Positions 42,739-51,376 of a stretch of 51,376 nt of DNA are shown here, piece after piece. A program made the translations under genes and the position numbers. The notes below the pieces were generated by a model. The model was not told the DNA's origin. It ran no database searches and saw only the letters and a list, made by a program, of their open reading frames with translations. Origin of the DNA: Bacillota bacterium (GTDB taxonomy: Bacteria; Bacillota; UBA4882; UBA10575); assembly GCA_012839115.1 (NCBI GenBank), contig DUNX01000073.1, positions 1 through 51,376 on the forward strand, in the 5' to 3' direction. Each line of letters starts with the position of its first letter. Positions within the stretch are counted from its first letter, which is position 1.

Positions 42739-43686
42739 TTAAGAAACCTCTCTTTCCTCGGTAATAATCTGTAAAAAGATCTCTTCCAGCGTAAGATCGA
42801 CCGGCTTTAACATGAGGATCGGATACCCTTCGTTGCTCATGGCGTAAAAGATCGGCTTCCTGATATCCGTCTTCAATTCCGCTTCAACCAGAAAATCGAA
42901 GGCGCCGGGTTCAGCCGACCCCTTTTCTATAAGGTTCTTAACCCCCTCCACATTGGCCAGGGCGGCCCGGATCCGGTCCTCCGGTCCGGCAACCCGTACG
43001 AGCAACCGGTTTTTACCGGAAAGGCGGTGGGCCAGGTTTTCCGGGGTATCGCCCGCCACAATCTCGCCTTTGTTTATTATGATCACCCGTTCACAGACCA
43101 CACTGACCTCGGGCAAAATATGGGAACTCAAGATAATAGTATGTTCTTTACCCAGTTCTTTAATGAGAGTCCGGATCTCGATGATCTGTTTGGGATCAAG
43201 GCCAATCGTCGGCTCGTCAAGGATCAAAACCGGCGGGTTCCCCACCAGTGCTTGGGCCAATCCCACCCTTTGCTTGTACCCTTTGGAGAGGTTTCTGATT
43301 AAGCGGTCTTGCACGTCGCCGATCCTCACCAAATCCATAATCTTTTCCATACCGGTTTTCTCTTCCTCCGGCGGGACCTTTTTAATTCTGGTCACAAAAT
43401 CCAAATATTCCCTGACCGTCATATCCCCGTAAAGCGGGGGAAACTCCGGCATATACCCGATCATCTTTTTGACCGCCAGCGGTTCCTCCAAAATATCATG
43501 GCCGCCCACTTCCACCCGGCCTTCGGTGGCAGAGATATAGCCGGTGATAATATTCATGGTAGTGGTTTTGCCGGCGCCATTTGGCCCCAAAAAGCCCAGG
43601 ACCTCCCCACGGCTGACGGTGAAACTCAAACGGTTCACCGCTACATGGGTACCATAACGTTTCGTGACATTTTCGACTTTAATCAC
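42739..43686 (-). CDS. ABC transporter ATP-binding protein (exporter type, GldA-like)
   Basis: The 315-residue ATPase has Walker A GPNGAGKTT (34-42), signature LSKGYKQR (133-140) and Walker B VLILDEP (153-159), then a C-terminal extension of about 95 residues as in GldA/NatA-type exporters. The start is a GTG after AAGGAGAGA. No permease lies beside it in the window; the gene downstream is a radical SAM protein 12 bases away. It may work with a permease encoded elsewhere or have lost its partner. Confidence 0.88.
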   Translation of the reverse strand: MIKVENVTKRYGTHVAVNRLSFTVSRGEVLGFLGPNGAGKTTTMNIITGYISATEGRVEVGGHDILEEPLAVKKMIGYMPEFPPLYGDMTVREYLDFVTRIKKVPPEEEKTGMEKIMDLVRIGDVQDRLIRNLSKGYKQRVGLAQALVGNPPVLILDEPTIGLDPKQIIEIRTLIKELGKEHTIILSSHILPEVSVVCERVIIINKGEIVAGDTPENLAHRLSGKNRLLVRVAGPEDRIRAALANVEGVKNLIEKGSAEPGAFDFLVEAELKTDIRKPIFYAMSNEGYPILMLKPVDLTLEEIFLQIITEEREVS

Positions 43687-43903
43687 TAACTCTCTCTCCT
43701 TATCTTTAAGTCTGAAAAAGAATCCTCCATAATTTTTAGTAAATAGTATAGTATAATAAAAGTAGATTGGGATTAATGAATAATCTCCATTCCTATTAAT
43801 TAAACGCTACTTTAGTAACGGGATTTTTATCCTGATAGTTCCCAATGGCCGTTCGCCCTTAATTATATCATAAACTAAATATTATCCATGGGGAAGTGAA
43901 AAA

Positions 43904-44995
43904 ATGAAAAGAATCGTTCTCACCGGCGGTGGCACCGCCGGGCATGTCATGCCCAATCTGGCTCTCATCCCGGAGTTACAGCGGTTGGGCTGGGAGATCC
44001 ATTACATAGGAAGCAGGGAGGGAATTGAAAAAGAACTCCTCTCCGGAACCGGCCTCCCTTACCACACCATCGCCACCGGGAAACTCCGCCGTTATCTGTC
44101 ACTAAAGAACCTCACCGATCCCTTCCGGGTCTTGGGCGGTCTTTACCAGTCCTTTTTGTTACTGAAGAAAATTCGCCCGCGGATCGTCTTTGCCAAAGGC
44201 GGTTTTGTCTCCGTACCGGTGGTCATCGCCGCCTGGCTCAATAAAATCCCGGTGATCCTCCATGAATCCGACATCACCCCCGGTCTGGCCAACCGGATTT
44301 GTTCTCCCTTCGCCGGTTTGGTCTGTGTCTCCTTCCCGGAAGCCAAGGAATATTTCCCTGCCGGCAAGACCGTTTTAACCGGGAACCCCATCCGGAAATT
44401 TCTCCTCTCCGGTTCCAGAGCAAAAGGCCTGGCGCTTTGCGGTTTTTCTCCCAACCGCCCGGTTTTACTGGTAATCGGAGGCAGCCTGGGCGCGGCACGG
44501 ATTAACACCTTGGTCCGGGCGATCCTTCCGCAGCTTAATGATTTTCAGGTCATCCATGTATGCGGCCGCGGCCACCTGGACCCGGCGTTGGCAAAGGCTG
44601 AAGGTTACCGGCAATTTGAATTTATCGGCCCCGAACTCCCGCATATCCTGGCTGCGGCCGATCTCTGCGTCTCCCGGGCAGGCGCCAATTTCCTCTTTGA
44701 ATTGCTGGCGTTGAAAAAACCCGCCCTATTGATTCCCTTGCCAAAAACGGCCAGCCGCGGCGACCAAATCCTTAATGCCCGTTCTTTTGCCGCTCAGGGT
44801 TTCAGTATGGTCCTTCCGGAAGAAGAGGCAACAGAAGAAACCCTCCTGGAACGGATCCATCTGCTCTCCCAAAACCGGCAAGAGTTTGTGGAAAAAATGG
44901 AGAACTACGCAACAAAAGACGCACACGCAGCGGTAGTCAAGTTGATTACTGCCAAAGCGGATCCCCGGGCCCGTGTCACCCGGGGACCACGGTAG
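43904..44995 (+). CDS. murG: UDP-GlcNAc:undecaprenyl-PP-MurNAc-pentapeptide transferase (MurG-like)
   Basis: The 363-residue GT-B enzyme adds GlcNAc to lipid I to form lipid II on the inner face of the membrane. It begins IVLTGGGTAGHVMPNLALIP and has FAKGGFVSVPVVIAAWL, PVILHESDITPGLANR, LVIGGSLGAARIN and the ISRAGAN-like VSRAGANFLFELLALKKP loop. It belongs to the clostridial or Bacillus cereus-type second MurG branch. The ATG follows GGGGAAGTG. It stands alone, away from other cell-wall genes, so it could be a paralogue of a cluster-encoded MurG. Confidence 0.88.
   Translation: MKRIVLTGGGTAGHVMPNLALIPELQRLGWEIHYIGSREGIEKELLSGTGLPYHTIATGKLRRYLSLKNLTDPFRVLGGLYQSFLLLKKIRPRIVFAKGGFVSVPVVIAAWLNKIPVILHESDITPGLANRICSPFAGLVCVSFPEAKEYFPAGKTVLTGNPIRKFLLSGSRAKGLALCGFSPNRPVLLVIGGSLGAARINTLVRAILPQLNDFQVIHVCGRGHLDPALAKAEGYRQFEFIGPELPHILAAADLCVSRAGANFLFELLALKKPALLIPLPKTASRGDQILNARSFAAQGFSMVLPEEEATEETLLERIHLLSQNRQEFVEKMENYATKDAHAAVVKLITAKADPRARVTRGPR
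44963..44985 (+). terminator. GC-rich hairpin at the end of the murG gene
   Basis: CCCCGGG at 44963-44969 pairs with CCCGGGG at 44979-44985 within the last codons, and ATTTTTC follows at 44995-45001. The distance to the T-run makes termination uncertain. Confidence 0.4.
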
Positions 44996-45080
44996 ATTTT
45001 TCTGGGAAGACAGCCTTATTTAGCCAGCTGACAGGGAGCCGCCTGGCGCCCCCTCATATACTACACCAGGAGGTGACTCC

Positions 45081-45458
45081 ATGAGCGCTTGTGCAGTATT
45101 AAGGAGAATCGAAAAAGTCTCCCAACGGGCAGCGGATTTCCTGGACCAACCCGGGAGGCTGACCCGATCTGTGGTCGACAATTTGCTCGGGGAAATCGAG
45201 ACTGTTATCGGGGGTGTGCGTAACCTGCCTTTATCCAAGAAAAACAAAAGAGCAATTCTCCGCCATTTACAGGAGGCCAAGATTATCCTCAGAAACGGCC
45301 GGCTTAATCTGAGTGCGATTCAACGACTATTGGCGGTGGTACAAATCCTCCAGCTTGCCGGATACAAGATTCAAATCAAGAAACTACCCTGCCCGCCCGG
45401 AAAGGTTACGGTTTTTCCTTCCAACCGGTTCAGTACGATCTGTTCCATTTGTTCATAA
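45081..45458 (+). CDS. Unknown small basic helical protein
   Basis: The 125-residue protein is basic and mostly helical (RIEKVSQRAADFLDQPG, NKRAILRHLQEAKIILRNG), with three cysteines in its last 25 residues. No signal peptide, membrane helix or known motif is seen. AGGAGGTGACTCC precedes the ATG and a strong terminator follows, so the gene looks real and is probably expressed alone or after murG. I do not recognise a family. Confidence 0.65.
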   Translation: MSACAVLRRIEKVSQRAADFLDQPGRLTRSVVDNLLGEIETVIGGVRNLPLSKKNKRAILRHLQEAKIILRNGRLNLSAIQRLLAVVQILQLAGYKIQIKKLPCPPGKVTVFPSNRFSTICSICS

Positions 45459-45464
45459 AAAGCC

Positions 45465-45497
45465 AAAAAAGCCCGGCTATAAGCTGGGCTTTTTTGT
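45465..45497 (+). terminator. Terminator after the small basic protein gene
   Basis: AAAAAAGCCCGGCT at 45465-45478 pairs with AGCTGGGCTTTTTT at 45482-45495, with one G-T pair. The A and T tracts make it effective in both directions. Confidence 0.9.
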
Positions 45498-45581
45498 AAG
45501 GTAAAAAAGAACTGACAAGAATCTCCGCGCCGTCACGAATGTAGACAACGCGGAGAAAAACTGAAGGTATTTGTAAATTTT

Positions 45582-45665
45582 TGGTGCCCAGGACCGGACT
45601 CGAACCGGTACGGGAAGCCCATACGCCCCTCAAACGTACGCGTCTGCCAATTCCGCCACCTGGGC
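45582..45665 (-). tRNA. tRNA-Leu (anticodon GAG)
   Basis: The 84-base class II tRNA starts GCCCAGG on the minus strand and ends CCTGGGCACCA with encoded CCA. The D arm is GGCGGAATTGGCAGACGC. The anticodon stem TACGT/GCGTA holds the loop TTGAGGG (anticodon GAG), followed by a short variable arm and the T arm GGTTCGAGTCC. It reads CUY leucine codons. Confidence 0.97.
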
Positions 45666-45732
45666 CTGTTGGTACCTTAATTATAGCGAAATACTCTCCC
45701 CATGTCAAGATAGGACTTTAAGCCGTGCGTAA

Positions 45733-47232
45733 CTAACGTACGGGAAGATAAACCTGGTATACATAGGTCAGCTTTTTTTCTCCCCGTGCCGGGAGCTCGA
45801 CCTCCCAGGTGACTTCTGACTGGGGATTGGGATCATTGACTAAAGGCGCTTTTTTCGTAACTTTCCCATGGTCGCCGGCGGCGGTCACTTCTCCGGAAAG
45901 CCGCTGGGTAACTGAGATCTTTACTGTTTCCTCCTGGTAATTGTCGAGGATAACCGCTCCCCGGATCTTGACCAGGTTGTATTCCTGCCCGCGGAAAGAC
46001 ATGGTCCGGCGGGTTCGTTCAAACTCTTCCTCTTCCACCCGCGCCTGGATGGAACTGTCGGTTTGTACCATAATCTCACCGCTCCCCTGGGGCGGTATGT
46101 AGGGAAAACGCCGCAGACCCAGTGGTATATTGTCGCTGGTGATCATTGCCTGCCCCTCCACCCAAAACCTCTTACTGGAATCATTAAAGAGACGGTAACC
46201 TTTCCAGACGGGCAAATTGGAGTAATCGCCGCCGTGACGGCTTTGCACAATCTCCAAGCAGTAGAGGGGTTCTATTCTGATCGTTCCATGGAATAACGGC
46301 AAAACGACCCGCGTTCCTTTTTTCAAAGAAATGCTGGACATGGAATAGACTCTTAAGGAAGGGAGGGTGGTCTCTTCCACACCGGCAAAAGCCTGTAGGC
46401 TTGCCGCCCTTGTCCCTTCCGCGGTGATCTCTAAATAGACAGGCCCTTCCCGCTCTCCAAAAACGACCAACGGCGATATCTCCCCGTCAAAGCGCGGCCC
46501 TTCCTCCGCCAGGTACAGAGTGGTATTTTCTAAATCGATCAGATCGTTTTTAACCACCGCCGAGAAGAGCAACTCCGCCCCGCGCTCCGAACGTAAATCC
46601 AGTATGTACTCGGGGAACCAGGCAATACCCGCCTGTAAATAACTGAGGGTCAGTGGATACTGGCCGTCCTGGTCACCGCCCCGCAACCGCACCCGGATCC
46701 TGCCCGTATTCCCTATCTTTTCCTTCTCCAGGTTGGCCGGGTCGATAAAATAATAGGCGGCAATCCGGTCCAAGGGATAGGCCTGGTCTATAGCTCCTTT
46801 ATTATGCAAAACTGTTACCACTAAAAGGTCCGGCCCGATAAAGCCTTTGATTTTGCCGCTGACAAACTCCCCGTCGGCAAGTAGAAGCTGTACTGATTTG
46901 CCGGTATTTTCCCGGAAAAATTCCTCTTCTTTTGCATAGGGGATTTTTTCCGGTATGGCTTCAGTACGCACCTGCTCAACTGCAATCCCGGAAGCCGGTG
47001 AAGACACGCGCAGGCTCCCGCGAAGCGCTTGCGGAAGAAAATCCAACACACATTCGCCATCGCGCAACTTGACCTCTCCCTCATGGACCAGGAAGCTAAA
47101 ACCGTCAGGGTAGACAACTACCTCCTTGACCGGCAGCTTATACCCGCTCTCCGCCGCATCCCCGGCGGTAAAGGTACAAACCCCGGTCACTACCACCAAA
47201 AACACAAAAAACAACCATCTGCTCCTCTTCAC
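45733..47232 (-). CDS. Secreted DUF4139-type protein
   Basis: The 499-residue protein starts with a signal peptide (KRSRWLFFVFLVVVTGV then AGDAAES, split here). Near the N-terminus it has the strand pattern VVVYPDGFSFLVHEGEV, and the C-terminal half has EVELPARGEKKLTYVYQV, both as in DUF4139 proteins. Such proteins are secreted beta-rich chains of unknown function. GTG at 47232 is chosen with GGAGG seven bases upstream; the frame extends to a GTG at 47241 that overlaps that site. It follows dtd on the same strand behind heptamer repeats. Confidence 0.8.
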   Translation of the reverse strand: MKRSRWLFFVFLVVVTGVCTFTAGDAAESGYKLPVKEVVVYPDGFSFLVHEGEVKLRDGECVLDFLPQALRGSLRVSSPASGIAVEQVRTEAIPEKIPYAKEEEFFRENTGKSVQLLLADGEFVSGKIKGFIGPDLLVVTVLHNKGAIDQAYPLDRIAAYYFIDPANLEKEKIGNTGRIRVRLRGGDQDGQYPLTLSYLQAGIAWFPEYILDLRSERGAELLFSAVVKNDLIDLENTTLYLAEEGPRFDGEISPLVVFGEREGPVYLEITAEGTRAASLQAFAGVEETTLPSLRVYSMSSISLKKGTRVVLPLFHGTIRIEPLYCLEIVQSRHGGDYSNLPVWKGYRLFNDSSKRFWVEGQAMITSDNIPLGLRRFPYIPPQGSGEIMVQTDSSIQARVEEEEFERTRRTMSFRGQEYNLVKIRGAVILDNYQEETVKISVTQRLSGEVTAAGDHGKVTKKAPLVNDPNPQSEVTWEVELPARGEKKLTYVYQVYLPVR

Positions 47233-47245
47233 ATTGCTCACCTCC

Positions 47246-47337
47246 TCGTTCCTCGATGCTCGTCGCTCGTCGCCCGGTTGGATGCAATTAACAATTTGAC
47301 CATCCTTGTGCTCGTGGCTTGTTGTTCATTGTTCAGC
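47246..47337. repeat. Two short arrays of degenerate 7-bp repeats
   Basis: Four consecutive 7-mers of pattern TCGNNSC lie at 47246-47273 (TCGTTCC, TCGATGC, TCGTCGC, TCGTCGC). Four of pattern GYTYRTK lie at 47310-47337 (GCTCGTG, GCTTGTT, GTTCATT, GTTCAGC, the last less well matched). They sit between dtd and the DUF4139 gene and resemble short tandem heptamer repeats known from cyanobacteria. Confidence 0.6.
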
Positions 47338-47346
47338 CTGCCCGAT

Positions 47347-47805
47347 TCACCGGGACCCTGCCAGTTCTTGAGAATCCAGCCAGATCGTCACCGGCCCGTC
47401 ATTCACCAACTCCACCTGCATATGGGCGCCAAAGACACCGGTGGCAACTCTCACCCCGTATTCCTCAATGGCCTTGGCATACTCCAGATAGAGCCGTTCC
47501 CCTTCCTCCGGAGGGGCAGCCTCTGTAAAACTCGGCCTCCTGCCCTTCCGGCAGTCGGCATAGAGCGTAAACTGGGAGACCACCAGGGCTCCCCCGCCCA
47601 CATCCAACAGGGAAAGATTCATCTTCCCCGCCGCGTCTTCAAAAACCCGCAGATTAACGGTTTTCTCCGCCAAACGCCGGGCGTCGGCTTGGGTGTCGCC
47701 CTTTCCGGCGCCCACCAAAATCAAGAATCCCTGTCCGGTTTTGCCCGTCTCTTTTCCTTCCGCCACCACCCTGGCCTCTGTGACCCTTTGTATCAGCACC
47801 CGCAT
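47347..47805 (-). CDS. dtd: D-aminoacyl-tRNA deacylase
   Basis: The 152-residue enzyme frees tRNAs wrongly charged with D-amino acids or glycine. It starts [13 protein letters not shown] and contains the [17 protein letters not shown] active-site motif and the [12 protein letters not shown]-terminal motif (the Gly-Pro cross-subunit pair). The ATG follows AGGTGAGAAG. It lies eight bases after the relA/spoT stop, a frequent arrangement in Firmicutes. Confidence 0.96.
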   Translation of the reverse strand: MRVLIQRVTEARVVAEGKETGKTGQGFLILVGAGKGDTQADARRLAEKTVNLRVFEDAAGKMNLSLLDVGGGALVVSQFTLYADCRKGRRPSFTEAAPPEEGERLYLEYAKAIEEYGVRVATGVFGAHMQVELVNDGPVTIWLDSQELAGSR

Positions 47806-47813
47806 CTTCTCAC

Positions 47814-49949
47814 CTACGTTCTTTTCACCCGGCTCACCCGGTGGATTCGTTGTACCCCGTTTACCTGCTTAATATGGGCCAATAAGTCCTTCACGTCATT
47901 CAAATGGGTTATATCCAAAGTTAAATCGATAAAAGCCATCCCTTTTCTCGTTGCCACTTTCGCGGCGCTGACATTGAAATTCCGCGCAGCGACCATATTC
48001 ATAATTTCCGCCAAAAGGTTCAAGCGGTCGGTCGCTTCGATCTTCACCTCAAACGGGTAAACGCCGGTCTCGGCCTTCGCCCATTCCACCGCAATCAACC
48101 GTTCCGTATCCTCCGGAAGGTTGGAACAGTTGAGCCGGTGGACCGCCACCCCTTTTCCCCGCGTAATATAGCCGATGATCTCATCGCCGGGCACCGGGTT
48201 ACAACAGCGGGAGAACCGGATCAGCAAACCTTCAACGCCCTTGACGATCACTCCCCCCGGACTCTTGCTCCGTCTTCTTCCCGGCTCTGGCCATTTGGCT
48301 TGCTTCCCCGGGTCCTTGTCCCCTAAGATCTTGCCGACCACCATTGCTGCGGTCATCTTCCCGTCGCCCACGGTCACCAACAAATCATCGGCTTCAGTAA
48401 ACCCTAAACGCTCAGCGGTATCCTGTAGTACTTCGGCTTTTAAGTACTCCTGCGGGTCCAGCCCGCGTTTTTTTATCTCTTTTTCTAAATTTTCCCGGGC
48501 CTGCTGGATATACTCGTCCCGCCTCTGTTCCCGTAACCACTGGCGGATCTTACTCTTGGCCTTGGAAGTCACCACAAACTTCAACCAGTCGCTGCTGGGA
48601 CCGCCCGCCTGTTTGCCGGTGAGGATCTGGACGATATCGCCGTTCTCCAATTTATGGTTCAACGGGACCAGCCGCCCGTTGACTTTGGCGCCGATACACT
48701 GTTGACCGATATGGGTATGGATATGATAGGCAAAATCAACAGGCGTCGCCCCGGCCGGCAGGTTCATCACATCACCCTTAGGGGTAAAGACAAAGACCTC
48801 GTCTTCAAAGAGATCAAACCTGAGATTCTCCAGGTACTCATCGGCATCTTTCGATTCCTGTTGCCATTCAAGGAGCTGGCGGAGCCAGGCGATCTTCTCA
48901 ATCAGGGTTTCATCGCTGGTCCCCTCCTTGTACCGCCAGTGGGCGGCAATACCGTATTCGGCAATCATATGCATCTCCCTGGTGCGGATCTGGATCTCCA
49001 GGGGCTCCCCGTTATCCCCGACTACCCTGGTATGGAGCGACTGGTACATATTGGACTTGGGCATGGCGATATAATCCTTAAACCCGCCGGGCATGGGTTT
49101 CCAGAGATTATGGGCCACACCCAAGGCTTCATAGCAATCGGGGATGGACTCCACCAGCACGCGCAGGGCCATCAAATCATAGATCTCCTCAAAGGGCTTG
49201 TTTTGCTTGGTCATTTTATGGTAGATGCTGTAGAAATGCTTCGGTCTTCCCTGGACCTCCGCCTTTATCCTGAGAGAAGCCAGTTGCTGCTGGAGTTCCC
49301 TCTTTACCTTTTCAATGTAGCCTTCCCGTTCCTGCCTTTTCTTGGCAACTTTCTGCACCAGTTCGTAGTATTTCTGCGGCTCCAAAAAACGCAGGGCCAG
49401 GTCTTCCAGTTCCCATTTAAATTTATACATACCCAAACGGTGGGTTAAAGGAGCATAAATCTCCAGGGTCTCTCTGGCGATCTTCTTCTGTTTCTCCACG
49501 GGCAGGTATTTTAGGGTCCGCATATTATGCATCCGGTCCGCCAGTTTGATCAGGATCACCCGGATATCCCTGGCCATCGCCAGGAACATCTTGCGCAGAT
49601 TCTCCGCCTGCTGCTCTTGCTTGCTTTGAAAAGAGATCCGGCTCAGCTTCGTAACCCCGTCAACCAAAGCCGCGACCTCCGGACCGAACTTCTCCCGGAT
49701 CTCTTCTAGTTTTACCGGAGTATCCTCCACCACATCATGGAGAAGCGCAGCCGCGATCGAAGTCCGATCCAGGCCCATATCCACCAAAATTCCAGCCACA
49801 CCCAGCGGGTGGTTGATATAGGCCTCCCCCGAATCCCTGGTTTGCCCGGCATGCGCGGCTTTGGCAAACTCATAGACCTCCAGCATATACTGGCGGCAAT
49901 CTTTGATCCCTGCTTTTTCCATCTTCTGAATCAGTTTTCCGATGGTCAA
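47814..49949 (-). CDS. relA: Bifunctional (p)ppGpp synthetase/hydrolase RelA/SpoT
   Basis: The 711-residue long RSH enzyme makes and degrades the stringent-response alarmone. The hydrolase domain has [12 protein letters not shown] and HD at 71-72 in LLHDVVEDT. The synthetase domain has [13 protein letters not shown] (about 235) and [14 protein letters not shown] domain (about 385-445, [24 protein letters not shown] split in two), a linker with conserved cysteines in [12 protein letters not shown], and a C-terminal ACT domain follow. Both catalytic domains look intact. The start is a TTG after GGGGAAAGAA. recJ lies upstream with no apt gene between. Confidence 0.96.
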   Translation of the reverse strand: MTIGKLIQKMEKAGIKDCRQYMLEVYEFAKAAHAGQTRDSGEAYINHPLGVAGILVDMGLDRTSIAAALLHDVVEDTPVKLEEIREKFGPEVAALVDGVTKLSRISFQSKQEQQAENLRKMFLAMARDIRVILIKLADRMHNMRTLKYLPVEKQKKIARETLEIYAPLTHRLGMYKFKWELEDLALRFLEPQKYYELVQKVAKKRQEREGYIEKVKRELQQQLASLRIKAEVQGRPKHFYSIYHKMTKQNKPFEEIYDLMALRVLVESIPDCYEALGVAHNLWKPMPGGFKDYIAMPKSNMYQSLHTRVVGDNGEPLEIQIRTREMHMIAEYGIAAHWRYKEGTSDETLIEKIAWLRQLLEWQQESKDADEYLENLRFDLFEDEVFVFTPKGDVMNLPAGATPVDFAYHIHTHIGQQCIGAKVNGRLVPLNHKLENGDIVQILTGKQAGGPSSDWLKFVVTSKAKSKIRQWLREQRRDEYIQQARENLEKEIKKRGLDPQEYLKAEVLQDTAERLGFTEADDLLVTVGDGKMTAAMVVGKILGDKDPGKQAKWPEPGRRRSKSPGGVIVKGVEGLLIRFSRCCNPVPGDEIIGYITRGKGVAVHRLNCSNLPEDTERLIAVEWAKAETGVYPFEVKIEATDRLNLLAEIMNMVAARNFNVSAAKVATRKGMAFIDLTLDITHLNDVKDLLAHIKQVNGVQRIHRVSRVKRT

Positions 49950-49988
49950 ATTCTTTCCCCGCCTTAGTTTTCTGCCTCTTCTCCACGA

Positions 49989-51376
49989 TTACTCGCGCGC
50001 GCGCGCGGGTAATATATCTTTCAACACCAAACAGACCTGATGGTCCCGGTTCCAATCGTCCTCTTCCAATTTAAAAGCAAAGTCAAACTCTTCACCCACC
50101 GGTAATTTCTCACGCCAGGCGCCAAAATTAAAGCCAATACCCCGCCGGGAGATAACGCCGTTCCCAATCTCCACCGACAGGTGCCGCCCGTCCTTGCCCA
50201 CTGTACCGGCGGAAAGCAGTTTCGCTCCCTGACAGGCCAGAACAGGTTCGGGGTTCCCCGGCCCAAACGGGGCAAGGGCCGCCATCTCCCTGGCCAGTTC
50301 CACGGTTAAATCTTCAAGAACTGTCACTTCATCGATCTCCAAGACCGGGGCGCCCGCTTCTTCCCGGTCAAGGCAGGAGCCGGCTACTTCCGCAAAGCTC
50401 TCCTTGAAAGCCGCCAGTTTATCCCCGGCTATCTCCAAACCGGCCGCCATTTCATGGCCGCCAAACTTCTCCAGCAACGGGGCGCAGGTATCAAGCGCCC
50501 GGTAAAGGTGGAACCCGGGAATACTCCGGGCCGACCCCTTTCCTTTCCCCTTTTCCAGCGCCACCAGGACCACCGGCCGGTAATACTTTTCCACCAACCG
50601 CGAAGCGACAATCCCGATCACTCCCGGGTGCCAGTTCTCACTCCCCAAAACAATGGCTTGTCCCGGTTCTTCCCGGGAAAGGATCTCCTCCGCCTCTTTT
50701 AAGACCCTTTCCTCGATCTGTTGCCGCTTTCGGTTCAATTCTTCCAGTTCCGCTGCGATCTTCCGGGCGCGGTTGCGGTCCGTTTCCAACAGCAACCGGA
50801 GACCCTTGGCCGGATCGCCCAGCCGCCCGCAGGCATTCAGGCGGGGCGCCAGACCGAAACTGATCAAACCGGGCGTTATCTCCCTCGTTGCCCGGCCGTT
50901 CTGGTTAAGAAGAGCGGAAAGACCGGGGTTTTCCGTTTTCCCCAGGACCTTCAGGCCTTCCTTGACCAGAAGACGGTTCTCGCCGACCAAAGGCACGATA
51001 TCGGCGACAGTCCCCACGGCTACCAGGTCAAGATTCGCCCACAAAACCTCCCGGACCTCCGGGATGATCTCCGCCAGCCCTTGCAAGAGCTTGAAAGCCA
51101 CGCCAACCCCGGCCAGTTCACCGCCGGGGTAACCGGGGGTTGTTTTCGGGTTAACCACCGCCACCGCCTCCGGTAATACGGCTCCCGGCTCATGGTGGTC
51201 GGTGACAAGCAGATCCACACCCTTACTCCGTAAAAACTCCGCCTCCTGGAGGGCGGTTACCCCGCAATCCACCGTCACCACCAGCCGGCAACCGTATTTT
51301 ACCGCCTTTGCCAGGCTATCCCGGTGTAAACCATATCCTTCCCCCAATCTTTTCGGGATATAATAAAAAATATTCC
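49989..51376 (-). CDS. recJ: Single-stranded-DNA exonuclease RecJ, C-terminal part (cut by window edge)
   Basis: The frame is open to the window edge and encodes at least 462 residues of RecJ, a 5'-3' exonuclease of recombination and mismatch repair. The upstream codons before the TTG at 51347 read NIFYYIPKR, so that TTG is not the start and the gene continues outside. LLVTDHHEPG is the DHH-type motif, VGTVADIVPL follows, and the DHHA1 region has GSENWHPGVIGIVASRL and FGGHEMAAGLEI. The last codons (PARARE) are encoded by a (CG)7 run at 49994-50007. Confidence 0.95.
   Translation of the reverse strand, partial: NIFYYIPKRLGEGYGLHRDSLAKAVKYGCRLVVTVDCGVTALQEAEFLRSKGVDLLVTDHHEPGAVLPEAVAVVNPKTTPGYPGGELAGVGVAFKLLQGLAEIIPEVREVLWANLDLVAVGTVADIVPLVGENRLLVKEGLKVLGKTENPGLSALLNQNGRATREITPGLISFGLAPRLNACGRLGDPAKGLRLLLETDRNRARKIAAELEELNRKRQQIEERVLKEAEEILSREEPGQAIVLGSENWHPGVIGIVASRLVEKYYRPVVLVALEKGKGKGSARSIPGFHLYRALDTCAPLLEKFGGHEMAAGLEIAGDKLAAFKESFAEVAGSCLDREEAGAPVLEIDEVTVLEDLTVELAREMAALAPFGPGNPEPVLACQGAKLLSAGTVGKDGRHLSVEIGNGVISRRGIGFNFGAWREKLPVGEEFDFAFKLEEDDWNRDHQVCLVLKDILPARARE
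49994..50007. other. (CG)7 run at the recJ 3' end
   Basis: Seven CG dinucleotides in a row encode the final ARAR of RecJ. It is part of the family of alternating purine-pyrimidine tracts. Confidence 0.8.

Overview
The window is a stretch of bacterial chromosome, roughly half G+C, that is densely coding and switches strand often. It comes from a spore-forming Firmicute of clostridial or Limnochordia-like type. The evidence is an alpha/beta-type small acid-soluble spore protein (25226-25432), the sporulation genes yqfC and yqfD, a CwlD-type germination amidase, a SigY-like ECF sigma operon, and the Firmicute-type clusters yqfC-yqfD-phoH-pgpH-ybeY-dgkA and queA-tgt-yajC. A secreted beta-rich protein ending in an aromatic residue (25572-26813) looks like an outer-membrane barrel, so the organism may be a diderm spore former; this is an inference. 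I cannot name the species.

Layout. 1-5.4 kb: a cut-off membrane protein, a PLP aminotransferase, fused methionine sulfoxide reductases A/B, a YbaK-type tRNA-editing protein, a four-repeat LysM protein and an unknown membrane-anchored protein. 5.6-8.0 kb: a polar amino acid ABC transporter on the minus strand. 8.2-11.3 kb: an ABC exporter, an ECF sigma factor and two small membrane proteins, resembling a rearranged sigY-yxl operon. 11.4-13.6 kb: tRNA-Val, LemA and two TPM-domain proteins. 13.7-19.6 kb, minus strand: GH5 glycosidase, cupin, isocitrate dehydrogenase, dCMP deaminase, an unknown protein, DUF523, FxsA and NadE. 19.8-24.7 kb: a YpiB-like protein, Ogt, MurC and aconitase. 24.8-28.6 kb: zinc ribbon, SASP, the barrel-like protein, a lipoprotein and a 54-residue membrane protein. 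28.8-33 kb, minus strand: thrC, yajC, tgt, queA. 33-40.6 kb, minus strand: dgkA-PAP2, ybeY, pgpH, phoH, yqfD, yqfC, cca. 40.7-45.5 kb: cwlD, a radical SAM protein, an ABC ATPase, a MurG-like enzyme and an unknown protein. 45.6 kb to the end, minus strand: tRNA-Leu, a DUF4139 protein, dtd, relA/spoT and recJ (cut by the window edge).

The genes serve mainly core metabolism (aconitase and isocitrate dehydrogenase, threonine, NAD), tRNA biology (queuosine, CCA addition, two aminoacyl-tRNA editing enzymes), envelope and sporulation, and nucleotide second messengers (ppGpp, c-di-AMP). I saw no prophage, transposase, CRISPR array or toxin-antitoxin pair.

The least explained signals are not genes. 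First, long runs of strictly alternating purines and pyrimidines, built from short palindromes such as GTAC, GCGC and TGCA, recur between genes and inside a few coding ends; the longest is 26 bp at 4290-4315. Second, small tandem duplications with unrelated units (7, 16, 18, 20, 38/39 and 58 bp) sit in leaders or start regions. Third, the tgt gene has no normal start codon in frame and looks as if one base had been inserted after its ATG. The sigY-like operon and the barrel-like protein are the best protein-level leads.
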